Origin: Lentzea atacamensis
Lineage (GTDB): Bacteria > Actinomycetota > Actinomycetes > Mycobacteriales > Pseudonocardiaceae
NCBI RefSeq assembly: GCF_003269295.1
Contig: NZ_QLTT01000001.1
Coordinates: 329,635-393,634 of the forward strand
DNA length: 64,000 nt
Reading direction: 5' to 3'
Position 1 is the first letter of the stretch; every line of letters begins with the position of its first letter. Both the position numbers and the translations under genes were made by a program. Below are positions 8,029 through 15,924 of this stretch, piece after piece. The notes below the pieces were generated by a model, which did no database searches, was not told the origin of the DNA, and saw only the letters and a program-made list of their open reading frames with translations.

Positions 8029-8436
8029 GTGTCCAAGACCCCCGAGGTGCTGTTCGTGTGCGTGCACAACGCGGGCCGTTCGCAGATGGCCGCCGCGCTG
8101 CTGCAGCACTACGGCATGGGGCGCATCAGCGTGCGCTCCGCCGGTTCCGCACCCGCGGACAAGGTCAACCCCGCCGCGGCGGAGGCGATGGCCGAGTGGG
8201 GCCTGGACATCACCGCCGAGGTGCCGTCCAAGCTCACGACCTCCGACGTCGAGGCCTCCGACGTGGTGATCACCATGGGCTGCGGGGACACCTGCCCGGT
8301 GTTCCCCGGCAAGCGCTACCTGGACTGGCAGCTCGACGACCCGGCCGGGCAGGGCCTCGACGCGGTGCGGCCGATTCGTGACGACATCGACCGCCGCGTC
8401 CGCGGCCTGGTGGCCGAGCTGCTCGACCAGGCGTGA
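8029..8436 (+). CDS. arsC: Arsenate reductase ArsC, single-domain copy
   Basis: A 135-residue ArsC starting at GTG 8029 with GAGGAG seven bases upstream. It has the catalytic loop FVCVHNAGRSQMAAALL and MGCGDTCPVFPGKRYLDWQLDDPAGQ, and is closely similar to the C-terminal domain of the preceding gene, so the pair probably arose by tandem duplication with gain or loss of the N-terminal domain. It lies 28 bases after the first arsC in the same operon. Its 3' end is 18 bases from the convergent arsM gene. Confidence 0.95.
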   Translation: MSKTPEVLFVCVHNAGRSQMAAALLQHYGMGRISVRSAGSAPADKVNPAAAEAMAEWGLDITAEVPSKLTTSDVEASDVVITMGCGDTCPVFPGKRYLDWQLDDPAGQGLDAVRPIRDDIDRRVRGLVAELLDQA

Positions 8437-8454
8437 TCGTCCGGGCGTGACCGG

Positions 8455-9348
8455 TCAGCCCTGGCAGCCGCACCCGGACGCCGTCTTGGCCTCGGCGACG
8501 CTCGTCGCGGGGTCCAGCGACTGCTCGTCCGTCGTACAGCAGGCGCTGACGCCACAGCAGGAGCTCTGCCCTTGTGCCACGGGCAGGCTCGCCGGGGTGA
8601 CGGCGCCGGCCGGCTTCGTGGCGCGCACGATCGCCGAGTGCATGCCGTCGGCGACCTGCCGGGTCGGGGTGATCTCGATGTCGGTGAAGCCCGCCGCCCG
8701 CAGGCCGTCGCGGTACTCGCCGAACGTCAGCGCACCGGCGATGCAGCTGACGTAGGACCCGCGCTCGGCCCGCTGCGCCGGGGTGAGACCGTCGTCGGCC
8801 ACCACGTCGGACACGCCGATGCGGCCGCCGGGGCGCAGCACGCGGAACGTTTCGGCGAACACCGCGGACTTGTCGACCGAGAGGTTGATGACGCAGTTGG
8901 AGATCACGACGTCGATCGTGTTGCCGGGCAACGGAATCGACTCGATGGTGCCCTTGAGGAACTCGACGTTGGCCGCGCCCGCCTTGGCCGCGTTGGACAG
9001 GGCGAGCGCGAGCATCTCGTCGGTCATGTCCAGGCCGTACGCCTTGCCGGCCGGGCCGACCCTGCGCGCGGAGAGCAGCACGTCGATCCCGCCGCCGGAG
9101 CCGAGGTCGAGGACCCGCTCCCCCTCCCGCAGCTCGGCGACCGCGAGCGGGTTGCCGCACCCGAGCGAGGCCGCGACGGCCTCGGCGGGCAGCTCGCCGC
9201 GGTCGCTCGCGGAGTAGAGGCCCGCGCCGAAGTTCTCGTCCACCTCCACCGCCTCCGGGCCGCAGCAACCACCGCCACCCGAGCTGACCGCGGCCGCCGC
9301 CGCCGCGTAGCGGGCTCGCACCGTCTCCCGCAGATCTGCGTCGCTCAT
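8455..9348 (-). CDS. arsM: Arsenite S-adenosylmethionine methyltransferase
   Basis: A 297-residue methyltransferase. The start ATG 9348 is preferred over GTG 9354 because AGGAGG lies 7 bases upstream of it. SAM motif I is VLDLGSGGGIDVLLSARRVG. As(III)-binding Cys residues known from ArsM are present in SNCVINLS and SYVSCIAGALT, with an earlier Cys in SLGCGNPLAV. The N-terminus carries GGCCGPE and the C-terminal tail has SSCCG, ACC and a final CGCQG, Cys pairs common in bacterial ArsM. It converts arsenite to methylated, finally volatile, arsenicals. Divergent from the second arsR. Confidence 0.96.
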   Translation of the reverse strand: MSDADLRETVRARYAAAAAAVSSGGGGCCGPEAVEVDENFGAGLYSASDRGELPAEAVAASLGCGNPLAVAELREGERVLDLGSGGGIDVLLSARRVGPAGKAYGLDMTDEMLALALSNAAKAGAANVEFLKGTIESIPLPGNTIDVVISNCVINLSVDKSAVFAETFRVLRPGGRIGVSDVVADDGLTPAQRAERGSYVSCIAGALTFGEYRDGLRAAGFTDIEITPTRQVADGMHSAIVRATKPAGAVTPASLPVAQGQSSCCGVSACCTTDEQSLDPATSVAEAKTASGCGCQG

Positions 9349-9391
9349 CTGCACACCTCCTGCTGTATTGAAAACTGTCTATTGTTGGAAC

Positions 9392-9733
9392 GTGTCGAAA
9401 CAAGACTGCTGTGAGGGCTTGTCCGAGGCGCCGCTGGCAGAAGAGCAGGCGGCAGAGCTCGCGGCGATGTTCAAGGCGCTCGGCGATCCGGTGCGCCTGC
9501 GGTTGCTGTCGATGATCGCGTCACAGCCCGGCGAGGTCTGCGTCTGCGAGCTCACCCCGGCGTTCGAGCTGTCCCAGCCCACGATCTCCCACCACCTCAA
9601 GGTGCTGCGCCAGGCCGGGCTGGTCGACTCCGAACGGCGCGGCACGTGGGTCTACTACCGGCTGCGGCCCGAGACCACCGACCGGCTGGCCGCCGTGCTC
9701 GCCGCCAGTGGTCAGCCTGCCGGGGTGCGGTAG
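9392..9733 (+). CDS. arsR: ArsR-family repressor (second copy, next to arsM)
   Basis: A 113-residue ArsR/SmtB protein from GTG 9392; a TTG at 9368 in the same frame would add eight residues. The N-terminus has VSKQDCCEGL, and the alpha-3 region contains PGEVCVCELTPAFELSQPTISHHLKVLRQAGL with a CVC metal site of the classical E. coli ArsR type. It diverges from arsM across only 43 bases, so it very likely controls both. Its 3' end overlaps the convergent MFS gene by 22 bases. Confidence 0.93.
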   Translation: MSKQDCCEGLSEAPLAEEQAAELAAMFKALGDPVRLRLLSMIASQPGEVCVCELTPAFELSQPTISHHLKVLRQAGLVDSERRGTWVYYRLRPETTDRLAAVLAASGQPAGVR

Positions 9734-10902
9734 CTCGCGGTCGACAGCGCGGCCGCCAGCACACCGATCACGCCCAGCGCGACGAACACCGCCGGGTAGC
9801 CGCCGAGCCAGGACGCCATCGCGCTGCCCGCCCACGGTGCGACCGCGGCGGTCAGCATCACCGGGCCCATCAGCAGGCCGCTGAGCCGTCCGTAGTGGAC
9901 CGCTCCCCACCGGTCGGTGATCGCGGTCGCCTGCACCAGCGTGAGGATTCCGCGCGTCACGCCGGCGAGCACCGCGCCCGCGATCAGCAGCAGCGCCGGT
10001 CCGGGCACCACCCCGAGCAGCACCGTCACCACCGCGCTCGCCAGCAGCACCACCGCGGTGCGCACGCGGACCGACGTCGCCGCGGCCAGGCGTCCGTAGC
10101 CGAGCCGCCCGAGCACCTGTCCCGCGCCGCCGAGCCCGAGCGCGACGGCCGCGACCGAAGTGGACAGTCCGCGTTCGGTCAGCAGCGGCACCAGGTTCAC
10201 CACGCCCGCGTACACGCTCAACGCGGCCAAACTCATCGCCACCGTGAGCGCGAGGAACGGTGCGCTGCGTGCGATCGCGGACGGGTGGTGCTCCTCGTGC
10301 TCGTGCTCGATCGACGGCCACGGCAGCCGGAGTCCCCACAGGTGCACCGGAATCGTGATGACGGCGAGGACCACCGCCAGCGCCAGGTAGGTCTCCCGCC
10401 AGTCGAGGTGGGTGCCGAGCCAGGCGGTCAGCGGCGCGAACACGGTGCTCGCGAGTCCGGCGACGAGGGTGAGCGTCGTCAGGGCCGGCACCCGGTCCGG
10501 CCCGTGCCAGCGGGTCAGCGCCGCGAACGCCGGCGGGTACAGCACACCGGCCATCGCCACGCCCGCAACCGCCCACGCGCCGATGAACCAGGCCGGCGAC
10601 TGCGCGGTCGCGATGGCCACGACCGCGGGCACCGCGAGCAGCGATCCCGCGGTCATGACCGGCCGCGGGCCGTGCCGGTCCAGCAGCCGCCCGGCCGGTA
10701 CGCCGACGAGCGCCGCGACCACCTGGCTCACCGAGAACCCCGCCGTCACCCACGCCAGCGACCACCCCGTCTGCGCGCTGATCGACGTCGCGAGCACCGG
10801 GAACGCGTAGTAGAGCACGCCCCAGCTGGTGATCTCGGTGACGCACAGGACGATCAGCACACGGCGCAGGCCCGCGCGAGACCGCGCCGTCTCAGCGTGC
10901 AC
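9712..10902 (-). CDS. MFS transporter of the arsenic island
   Basis: A 396-residue, 12-span major facilitator. The start is GTG 10902, inside the 3' end of the preceding flavoprotein gene (11-base overlap), so it is translationally coupled. The loop after the second span has GVPAGRLLDRHGPRPVM, the MFS motif A. A His/Glu cluster (EHEHEEHHPS) lies in the central loop. Arsenic islands contain several MFS exporters, such as ArsJ and ArsK, but no GAPDH gene (the ArsJ partner) is here and the substrate cannot be assigned. Coupling to a flavoprotein suggests export of an oxidised or organic arsenical (inference). Confidence 0.85.
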   Translation of the reverse strand: MHAETARSRAGLRRVLIVLCVTEITSWGVLYYAFPVLATSISAQTGWSLAWVTAGFSVSQVVAALVGVPAGRLLDRHGPRPVMTAGSLLAVPAVVAIATAQSPAWFIGAWAVAGVAMAGVLYPPAFAALTRWHGPDRVPALTTLTLVAGLASTVFAPLTAWLGTHLDWRETYLALAVVLAVITIPVHLWGLRLPWPSIEHEHEEHHPSAIARSAPFLALTVAMSLAALSVYAGVVNLVPLLTERGLSTSVAAVALGLGGAGQVLGRLGYGRLAAATSVRVRTAVVLLASAVVTVLLGVVPGPALLLIAGAVLAGVTRGILTLVQATAITDRWGAVHYGRLSGLLMGPVMLTAAVAPWAGSAMASWLGGYPAVFVALGVIGVLAAALSTASYRTPAG

Positions 10903-12196
10903 TGGTGACGAGGCCTGCCGGCTCGGTGCCGCAACCGCCGCCCTTGACCTCCTCCGGCGCGTCGAACACGCCGGCCCCTCCGCACACCCCGGTCTCCGGC
11001 AGCACGAGCTCGACCCGTCCGGCCGACTCGTGGTCACCGGCGATCGCGGCCACCACGGACCGCACCTGCTCGTAGCCCGTGAGCGACAGGAACGTCGGCG
11101 CCCGGCCGTAGCTCTTCATGCCCACCAGGTACACGTTCGGCTCGGGGTGGCGCAGCTCTGCCTCGCCGTGCGGGTAGACGGTGCCGCACGAGTGGACGTT
11201 CGGGTCGATCAGCGGCGCGAGCTTCACCGGGGCCTGCAGCACCGGGTCGAGATCGAGCCGGATCTCCGACAGCCACGACAGGTCCGGGCGGAACCCGGTC
11301 AGCACCACGACCTCGTCGATGTCCTCCACGCGGTGACCGTCGAACGACTCCAGCGTCAGCCTGCCGTCCGCCGTCCGCTCGACCGCGGCGGTGCGGAACC
11401 CGGTGACGGTCTCGATGCGCCCTGCCTTCGCGGCTTTCCTCGCCCGCAGGCCCAACGCGCCTCGCGCGGGCAGCTGGTCGGACTCTCCCCCGCCGAAGGC
11501 GTTGCCCACCGCGCCGCGGCGCAGCAGCCACACGATCTTCGTGCCCGGTTCCCGCTCGGCGAGGTCGGCCAGCGCGACCAACGCGGTCAACGCCGAGTGC
11601 CCGCTTCCCGCGACCGCGATCCGCTTGCCCGCGTACCGCGCGCTGGAGGTGGCGAGATCCGGCACGCGGTAGCTGATCTGTGCGGCAGCCGCCCGCTCTC
11701 CCACCGCGGGCAGACCGTCACCTCCCAGCGGGTTCGGCGACCCCCACGTGCCGGAAGCGTCGATCACCGCCCGGGCCGTGATCCGCTCCTCGCCCGCGTC
11801 GGTCAGCACGTGCACCGTCAACGGCTCGTCGTCACGCCCGGCGTCGACGACGAGGTCCCGGCCACGCCGCGCGACCCCCACGACCCGCGCACCGAACCGC
11901 ACCCGGCCGCCGAGCGCCTCCGCGAGCGGGACGAGGTAGAGCTCGGCCCACTCCGCACCGGTCGGGTACCCTTCCGGCCGCACCCAGCCGCGTCGTTCGA
12001 GCAGGCGGACCGCCGCCGGGTCCACCAGCTCGCTCCATCTGGAGAACAACCGCACGTGGTGCCACTGCGACACCGCCGCACCCGCGCGGTCGCCGGCCTC
12101 CAGCACGATCGGCCGCTCGCCCCGCTCGACCAGGTGCGCCGCCGCGGACAGACCCGCGGGACCGGCACCCACCACGACGACTGGCAACTCGCTCAT
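10892..12196 (-). CDS. FAD/NAD(P)-dependent flavoprotein of the arsenic island
   Basis: A 434-residue flavoprotein with FAD motif VVVVGAGPAGLSAAAHLVERG at the N-terminus, a second motif IAVAGSGHSALTALVALA, VIDASGTWGSPNPLG, and a late LTGFRPDLSW. It differs from the shorter ArsO at 4895 and has a Cys-containing tail (TGVCGGAG and GGGCG). It is coupled to the MFS gene downstream and diverges from an ArsR-ArsN fusion, so arsenic control is likely. Function is probably oxidation or reduction of an arsenical; the reaction is not known. Confidence 0.82.
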   Translation of the reverse strand: MSELPVVVVGAGPAGLSAAAHLVERGERPIVLEAGDRAGAAVSQWHHVRLFSRWSELVDPAAVRLLERRGWVRPEGYPTGAEWAELYLVPLAEALGGRVRFGARVVGVARRGRDLVVDAGRDDEPLTVHVLTDAGEERITARAVIDASGTWGSPNPLGGDGLPAVGERAAAAQISYRVPDLATSSARYAGKRIAVAGSGHSALTALVALADLAEREPGTKIVWLLRRGAVGNAFGGGESDQLPARGALGLRARKAAKAGRIETVTGFRTAAVERTADGRLTLESFDGHRVEDIDEVVVLTGFRPDLSWLSEIRLDLDPVLQAPVKLAPLIDPNVHSCGTVYPHGEAELRHPEPNVYLVGMKSYGRAPTFLSLTGYEQVRSVVAAIAGDHESAGRVELVLPETGVCGGAGVFDAPEEVKGGGCGTEPAGLVTSAR

Positions 12197-12211
12197 CGCA
12201 CACCCCTTGAA

Positions 12212-12285
12212 TTGATGAACTTCGAATCAACGTCTGGGACTCTATCGACGCGGGTCGATTGACGCAACCATCGACTTCCGTCGAT
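12212..12285. promoter_or_regulatory. Operator region with three inverted repeats between the flavoprotein and ArsR-ArsN genes
   Basis: The 98-base divergent region holds TTGAT/ATCAA (12212-12230, 9-base spacer), ATCGA/TCGAT (12244-12259, 6-base spacer) and the palindrome ATCGAC-TTCC-GTCGAT (12270-12285), which ends 9 bases before the ATG of the fusion gene. The last shares its half-site with the arsR/arsC intergenic repeat. Binding by the fused ArsR is the simplest reading. Confidence 0.55.
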
Positions 12286-12294
12286 ACTTGCCGC

Positions 12295-13131
12295 ATGACG
12301 GTCACCGTGCCCGGTCCACGCCTGCTCACCGCGCAGGACGCCGCGACGTACTCGGAGTGGTTCGCGAGTCTCGCCGAACCCACCCGCGTACGACTCCTGC
12401 ACGCCGTGGCGACGGCAGGCCGGTCGATGACGGTCGGCGAGCTCACCGAGCTGCTCGGCATCAGCCAGTCGACGTGCTCGCACCACGTCCGCAAGCTCGC
12501 CGACGTCGGGTTCCTCCTGCTGCACAAGGAGGGCACGGCCACCCGCGTCGCCGTGAACCCCAACTGCTGCACCGGCCTGCCGCACGCCGCCGACGTGGTG
12601 ATGGGTGTGCTCGAAACCCGCCCGTGCTGCCCGCTCGACGTGCCCGCCGACGTGACCGTGCGCCCGCTCGAACCGGGTGACTGGAGCGCGGTCCGGCGGA
12701 TCTACGGCGAGGGCATCGCCACCGGTGACGCCACCTTCGAGACCGAGGTGCCGAGCAGGAAGACCCTGGACGCCAAGTGGCTCCCGGACCACCGCTGGGT
12801 CGCCGAGGTGGACGGCGAGGTCGCCGGCTGGGCCGCCGCGACGCCGGTGTCCGCCCGCGACTGCTACGCCGGCGTCGCCGAGACCTCGGTCTACGTCGGC
12901 GCGGGCTCACGCGGCCGAGGGGTCGGCAAAGCGTTGCTGAACAAGCAGGTCACCGCCGCCGACGAGGGTGGGCTGTGGACGTTGCAGACCTCGATCTTCC
13001 CCGAGAACCGCGTGAGCCTCGCCCTTCACCACGCCGCGGGCTTCCGCACCCTCGGTGTCCGCGAACGCATCGCACAGCACCACGGCGTGTGGCGCGACAC
13101 CGTGTTCCTGGAACGCCGCACCGCCGAGTGA
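12295..13131 (+). CDS. Fusion of ArsR repressor and ArsN-type GNAT acetyltransferase
   Basis: A 278-residue two-domain protein from ATG 12295. Residues 15-95 are ArsR (EWFASLAEPTRVRLLHAV...GISQSTCSHHVRKLADVGFLL), with Cys61 in the recognition helix and CC pairs at 91-92 and 111-112 as possible As(III) ligands. Residues 119-278 are a GNAT domain of the phosphinothricin/arsinothricin acetyltransferase type (VRPLEPGDWSAVRRIYGEGIATGDATFETEVP, then SVYVGAGSRGRGVGKALL, the acetyl-CoA loop, and HHAAGFRTLGVRERI). ArsN1 is known to inactivate arsinothricin by N-acetylation. The fusion would couple sensing and detoxification in one polypeptide. The substrate is inferred. Confidence 0.92.
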   Translation: MTVTVPGPRLLTAQDAATYSEWFASLAEPTRVRLLHAVATAGRSMTVGELTELLGISQSTCSHHVRKLADVGFLLLHKEGTATRVAVNPNCCTGLPHAADVVMGVLETRPCCPLDVPADVTVRPLEPGDWSAVRRIYGEGIATGDATFETEVPSRKTLDAKWLPDHRWVAEVDGEVAGWAAATPVSARDCYAGVAETSVYVGAGSRGRGVGKALLNKQVTAADEGGLWTLQTSIFPENRVSLALHHAAGFRTLGVRERIAQHHGVWRDTVFLERRTAE

Positions 13132-13135
13132 GGCC

Positions 13136-13780
13136 TCAGCCCTGCAGGTAGCGCACGATCGCGAGCACCCGCCTGCTGTAGGCCGCGCTGTCGGTGAGGT
13201 CCAGCTTGTCGAAGATCGCGTTGATGTGCTTCTCCACGGCGCTGCGCGAGATGCTGAGCGCCTGGCCGATGCCGGGATTGCTGTGCCCCTGCGCCATCTT
13301 CTCCAGCACGTCGCGTTCCCGCGGGGTGAGCAGCGCCAGTGGATCGGCGTGCGCGCTGCGGGCGATCAGCGCGCGGACCACGTCCGGGTCGAAGGCCTCG
13401 CCACCCGCGGCCACGCGCTCCAGCGCGTCGAGGAACTCGCCGACCTCCATCACACGGTCCTTGAGCAGGTAGCCGACGCGGCCACCCTCCGTTGAGATCA
13501 GCTCGGTGGCATAACGCTTCTCGACGTACTGCGACAGCACCAGCACGCCGGTCTCCGGCCAGCGGCGGCGGATCTCCAGCGCCGCCCGCAGGCCCTCGTC
13601 GGTGTGCGTGGGCGGCATCCGGACGTCGGTGAGCACGAGGTCCGGGCGGTGCTTCGCGGTCTCCTCGAGCAGTGCCGCGCCGTCGCCCACAGCGGCCACC
13701 ACCTCGTGCCCCTCCTCGGCCAGCAGCCGGATCAGGCCCTCGCGCAGCAGGGTCGAGTCCTCGGCGATCACCAGGCGCAC
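13136..13780 (-). CDS. NarL/FixJ-type response regulator
   Basis: 214 residues: receiver domain (MRLVIAEDSTLLREGLIRLL, phospho-acceptor Asp52 in LVLTDVRMPP, Lys in YLLKDRV) and a LuxR-type C-terminal HTH (LTPRERDVLEKMAQGHSNPGIGQALSISRSAVEKHINAIFDKLDL). Its start overlaps the end of the kinase gene by 13 bases, so the two form an operon and a cognate pair. The 3' end is 4 bases from the convergent ArsR-ArsN gene. Confidence 0.95.
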   Translation of the reverse strand: MRLVIAEDSTLLREGLIRLLAEEGHEVVAAVGDGAALLEETAKHRPDLVLTDVRMPPTHTDEGLRAALEIRRRWPETGVLVLSQYVEKRYATELISTEGGRVGYLLKDRVMEVGEFLDALERVAAGGEAFDPDVVRALIARSAHADPLALLTPRERDVLEKMAQGHSNPGIGQALSISRSAVEKHINAIFDKLDLTDSAAYSRRVLAIVRYLQG

Positions 13781-14916
13781 GGCAGCTCCGCGGTGATCAC
13801 GGTGGGGCCGCCGCGCGGGCTGTCCACTGTGAACGCTCCGTCCACCGCGGCCACTCGCCGGGCCAGGCCGGACAGGCCGCTGCCGGCCGGGTCCGCGCCG
13901 CCGATTCCGTCGTCCTCGATCCGCACGACGACCATGGTGCCCGCACGGGTGACCGAGAGGTCGATCCGGGTGGCCCTGGCGTGCTTGCTGACGTTCGTCA
14001 CGGCTTCGGAGGCGACGAAGTACGCGGGGATCTCGATGGTGCCCGGGTGGCGTTCGGTGAGCTCGTAGCGCAGCCGGACGGGTACGCCGGAGCGTTCCGC
14101 CAGCGACTCGAGGGCGGCGTGCAGGCCGTCGCTGTCCAGTCCGACCGGGTACACGCGCCAGGTCACCTCACGCAGGTCGAGCAGCACCCGCCCGGCCTCC
14201 TCGCGGGCCTGCTCCAGCAGTTCCGCGGCCTGGTCGGGACGGCGGCTCGCGCGGCCGAGCAGCATGCCCAGCGCGACCATGCGCTGCTGCACGCCGTCGT
14301 GCAGGTCGCGTTCGATCCGCCGGCGCTCCTCGTTGATCACCTCGACCACCTCGGCGCGGCTGACGGTGAGCTCGGAGACGCGGCGCCGCAACACCTCCTG
14401 CGCGGTCGGGCCGAGGAAGTGGCTCGCCAGCCTGCGGTCGAGGCTCTCCACCCCGAGCAGCCCCTGCAGCGTGATGAACACCAGCAACGTGCCGAACAGC
14501 GTGAAGGTGATCGGGTCGTACCAGCTCATCTCACCGTCACCGGAACCGATGGCCTCTCCCCCGGTCACCATCTGCCACACCATGACCGCCCCGGTCGCCG
14601 CACCGAGGAGGATCAGCACCAGCACACCGGCGCCGAGCCCGCCGATCAGCCAGCGGATGCCCAGGTACTGCAGCGCGCGCTTGCCCGAGTAGTCCTCGGC
14701 GGTGCACGGCCCGTGGTAGCGCTCGATCCTCCTGCGCTCGAACTCCGCGATCCTCCTGGCCGCGGCGAAGACCACGGGCCGGGCGGACGGCACCAGCAGC
14801 ACGGGCACGGCGCAGATGAGGAAGGCGAGCTCGGCGAACGCGCCGGCACCCCCGATCGCCAGCCCTGCCGCAAGACGCGTGGCACGGCGCAGCAGACCAC
14901 CACGTTCGAACAGCAC
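13768..14916 (-). CDS. Membrane sensor histidine kinase (HisKA_3/HATPase_c)
   Basis: About 382 residues from GTG 14916; the start is uncertain because GGAG abuts it directly and the open frame goes on to 15000. Two membrane regions occur in the N-terminal half (LAELAFLICAVPVLLV-like and LIGGLGAGVLVLILLGAATGAVMVW, then ITFTLFGTLLVFITLQGLLG). The dimerisation/phospho-acceptor helix is NEERRRIERDLHDGVQQRMVALG with the conserved His, and the ATPase domain has ASEAVTNVSKHARA and VRIEDDGIGGADPAGSGLSGL. It phosphorylates the adjacent response regulator. The signal is unknown. Confidence 0.92.
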   Translation of the reverse strand: MLFERGGLLRRATRLAAGLAIGGAGAFAELAFLICAVPVLLVPSARPVVFAAARRIAEFERRRIERYHGPCTAEDYSGKRALQYLGIRWLIGGLGAGVLVLILLGAATGAVMVWQMVTGGEAIGSGDGEMSWYDPITFTLFGTLLVFITLQGLLGVESLDRRLASHFLGPTAQEVLRRRVSELTVSRAEVVEVINEERRRIERDLHDGVQQRMVALGMLLGRASRRPDQAAELLEQAREEAGRVLLDLREVTWRVYPVGLDSDGLHAALESLAERSGVPVRLRYELTERHPGTIEIPAYFVASEAVTNVSKHARATRIDLSVTRAGTMVVVRIEDDGIGGADPAGSGLSGLARRVAAVDGAFTVDSPRGGPTVITAELPCAW

Positions 14917-15084
14917 CTCCGCAGCGTAGCCAGCACCGGGCAGCTGATCCACTGCGGTCGGCCGCACACCTGCACTGTGGAAAACCACACCCCGCCGCAA
15001 CCGGCAGTTTCACGCCCGGCTCTACCTCGAAGCCCACCGGCTGCTGGACACTGTCCCGGTCGGTGAGGGAGAGGTGACGAGCAT

Positions 15085-15924
15085 TTGGCAACGGGGGACG
15101 AACCACTGCAGTTCCGGGTTCTGGGGACGTTCGAGGTCACGCGCGGCAGTCGAAGATGCACGCCGACGGCCTCGAAGCAGCGGGCGTTGCTCGCCTTGCT
15201 CGCCTTGCACGCCAACGAGTTCGTGGCGACGAGTCGCATCGTCGACCAGTTGTGGTCGCGTGGCGCGCCGCGTTCGGCCATCGCCGCACTGCACGGCTAC
15301 GTGACCGCGGTGCGGCGGGTGCTCACGCCGGGCTTGAGGAGCGCCAGGACGTCTCATCCCGTTCTGAACACCCGCCCCTCGGGCTACATGCTCTGCCTGG
15401 AGCCGCATCAGCTGGACCTGACCAGGTTCCGCCAGCTGGTGAAACAGGCTCAGGCCGAGGTCGCGGCCGGCGACTGCGGGCAGGCACGGGAGATGTTCAC
15501 CGCGGCGCTCGGGTTGTGGCGCGGGTCGCCGTTGGCCGACCTGCGGGAGACGGGCATGTTCGACCACGACATCTCGCGGCTGGAAAAGGAATACCTGGAG
15601 CTGTTGCGCAGCCGGTTCGACGTCATGCTCTGCCAGGGCGACGGGCACCTGGCGGTGTTCGAGCTCGAGGAGCTGTGCGCGAAGTACCCGTTGTGGGAGA
15701 GGTTCCACGAGCAGCTGATGCTCGCGCTGTGCCAGGCCGAGCGGCGGGCCGACGCGCTCAACGCCTACGCCAGGGCGTATCGGGTGCTCTCCAGCGACGC
15801 CGGGATCGAACCGGGGCCGCGGTTGCGGGCCATGCACCAGGTCGTCCTCAGCGGGGACGACCCCCGGCACTGGCACGACCACCGGCACGCCGGGCTACGG
15901 GTGGCGCACACCGTTTCTCTTTAG
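15085..15924 (+). CDS. SARP-family transcriptional activator
   Basis: A 279-residue Streptomyces antibiotic regulatory protein. Residues 8-100 are the OmpR-like winged helix (LQFRVLGTFEVTRGSRRCTPTASKQRALLALLALHANEFVATSRIVDQLWSRG), followed by a bacterial transcriptional activation domain (RFRQLVKQAQAEVAAGDCGQAREMFTAALGLWRGSPLADL...). The TTG start follows GGGAGAGGTGACG. It faces the end of a four-gene operon headed by a small peptide, and three repeats with the 11-bp spacing recognised by SARPs lie at that operon's promoter (19944-19972). It is therefore the likely pathway-specific activator. Confidence 0.93.
   Translation: MATGDEPLQFRVLGTFEVTRGSRRCTPTASKQRALLALLALHANEFVATSRIVDQLWSRGAPRSAIAALHGYVTAVRRVLTPGLRSARTSHPVLNTRPSGYMLCLEPHQLDLTRFRQLVKQAQAEVAAGDCGQAREMFTAALGLWRGSPLADLRETGMFDHDISRLEKEYLELLRSRFDVMLCQGDGHLAVFELEELCAKYPLWERFHEQLMLALCQAERRADALNAYARAYRVLSSDAGIEPGPRLRAMHQVVLSGDDPRHWHDHRHAGLRVAHTVSL

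Noticed and set aside
9368-9394. TTG 9368 as start of the second arsR
   Set aside because: It lies in the promoter/operator stretch close to arsM; GTG 9392 gives the usual N-terminus.
4895-13131. Arsinothricin or other arsenic natural product biosynthesis cluster
   Set aside because: No arsL-type radical SAM or arsenoenolpyruvate-mutase-like gene; only resistance functions are present.
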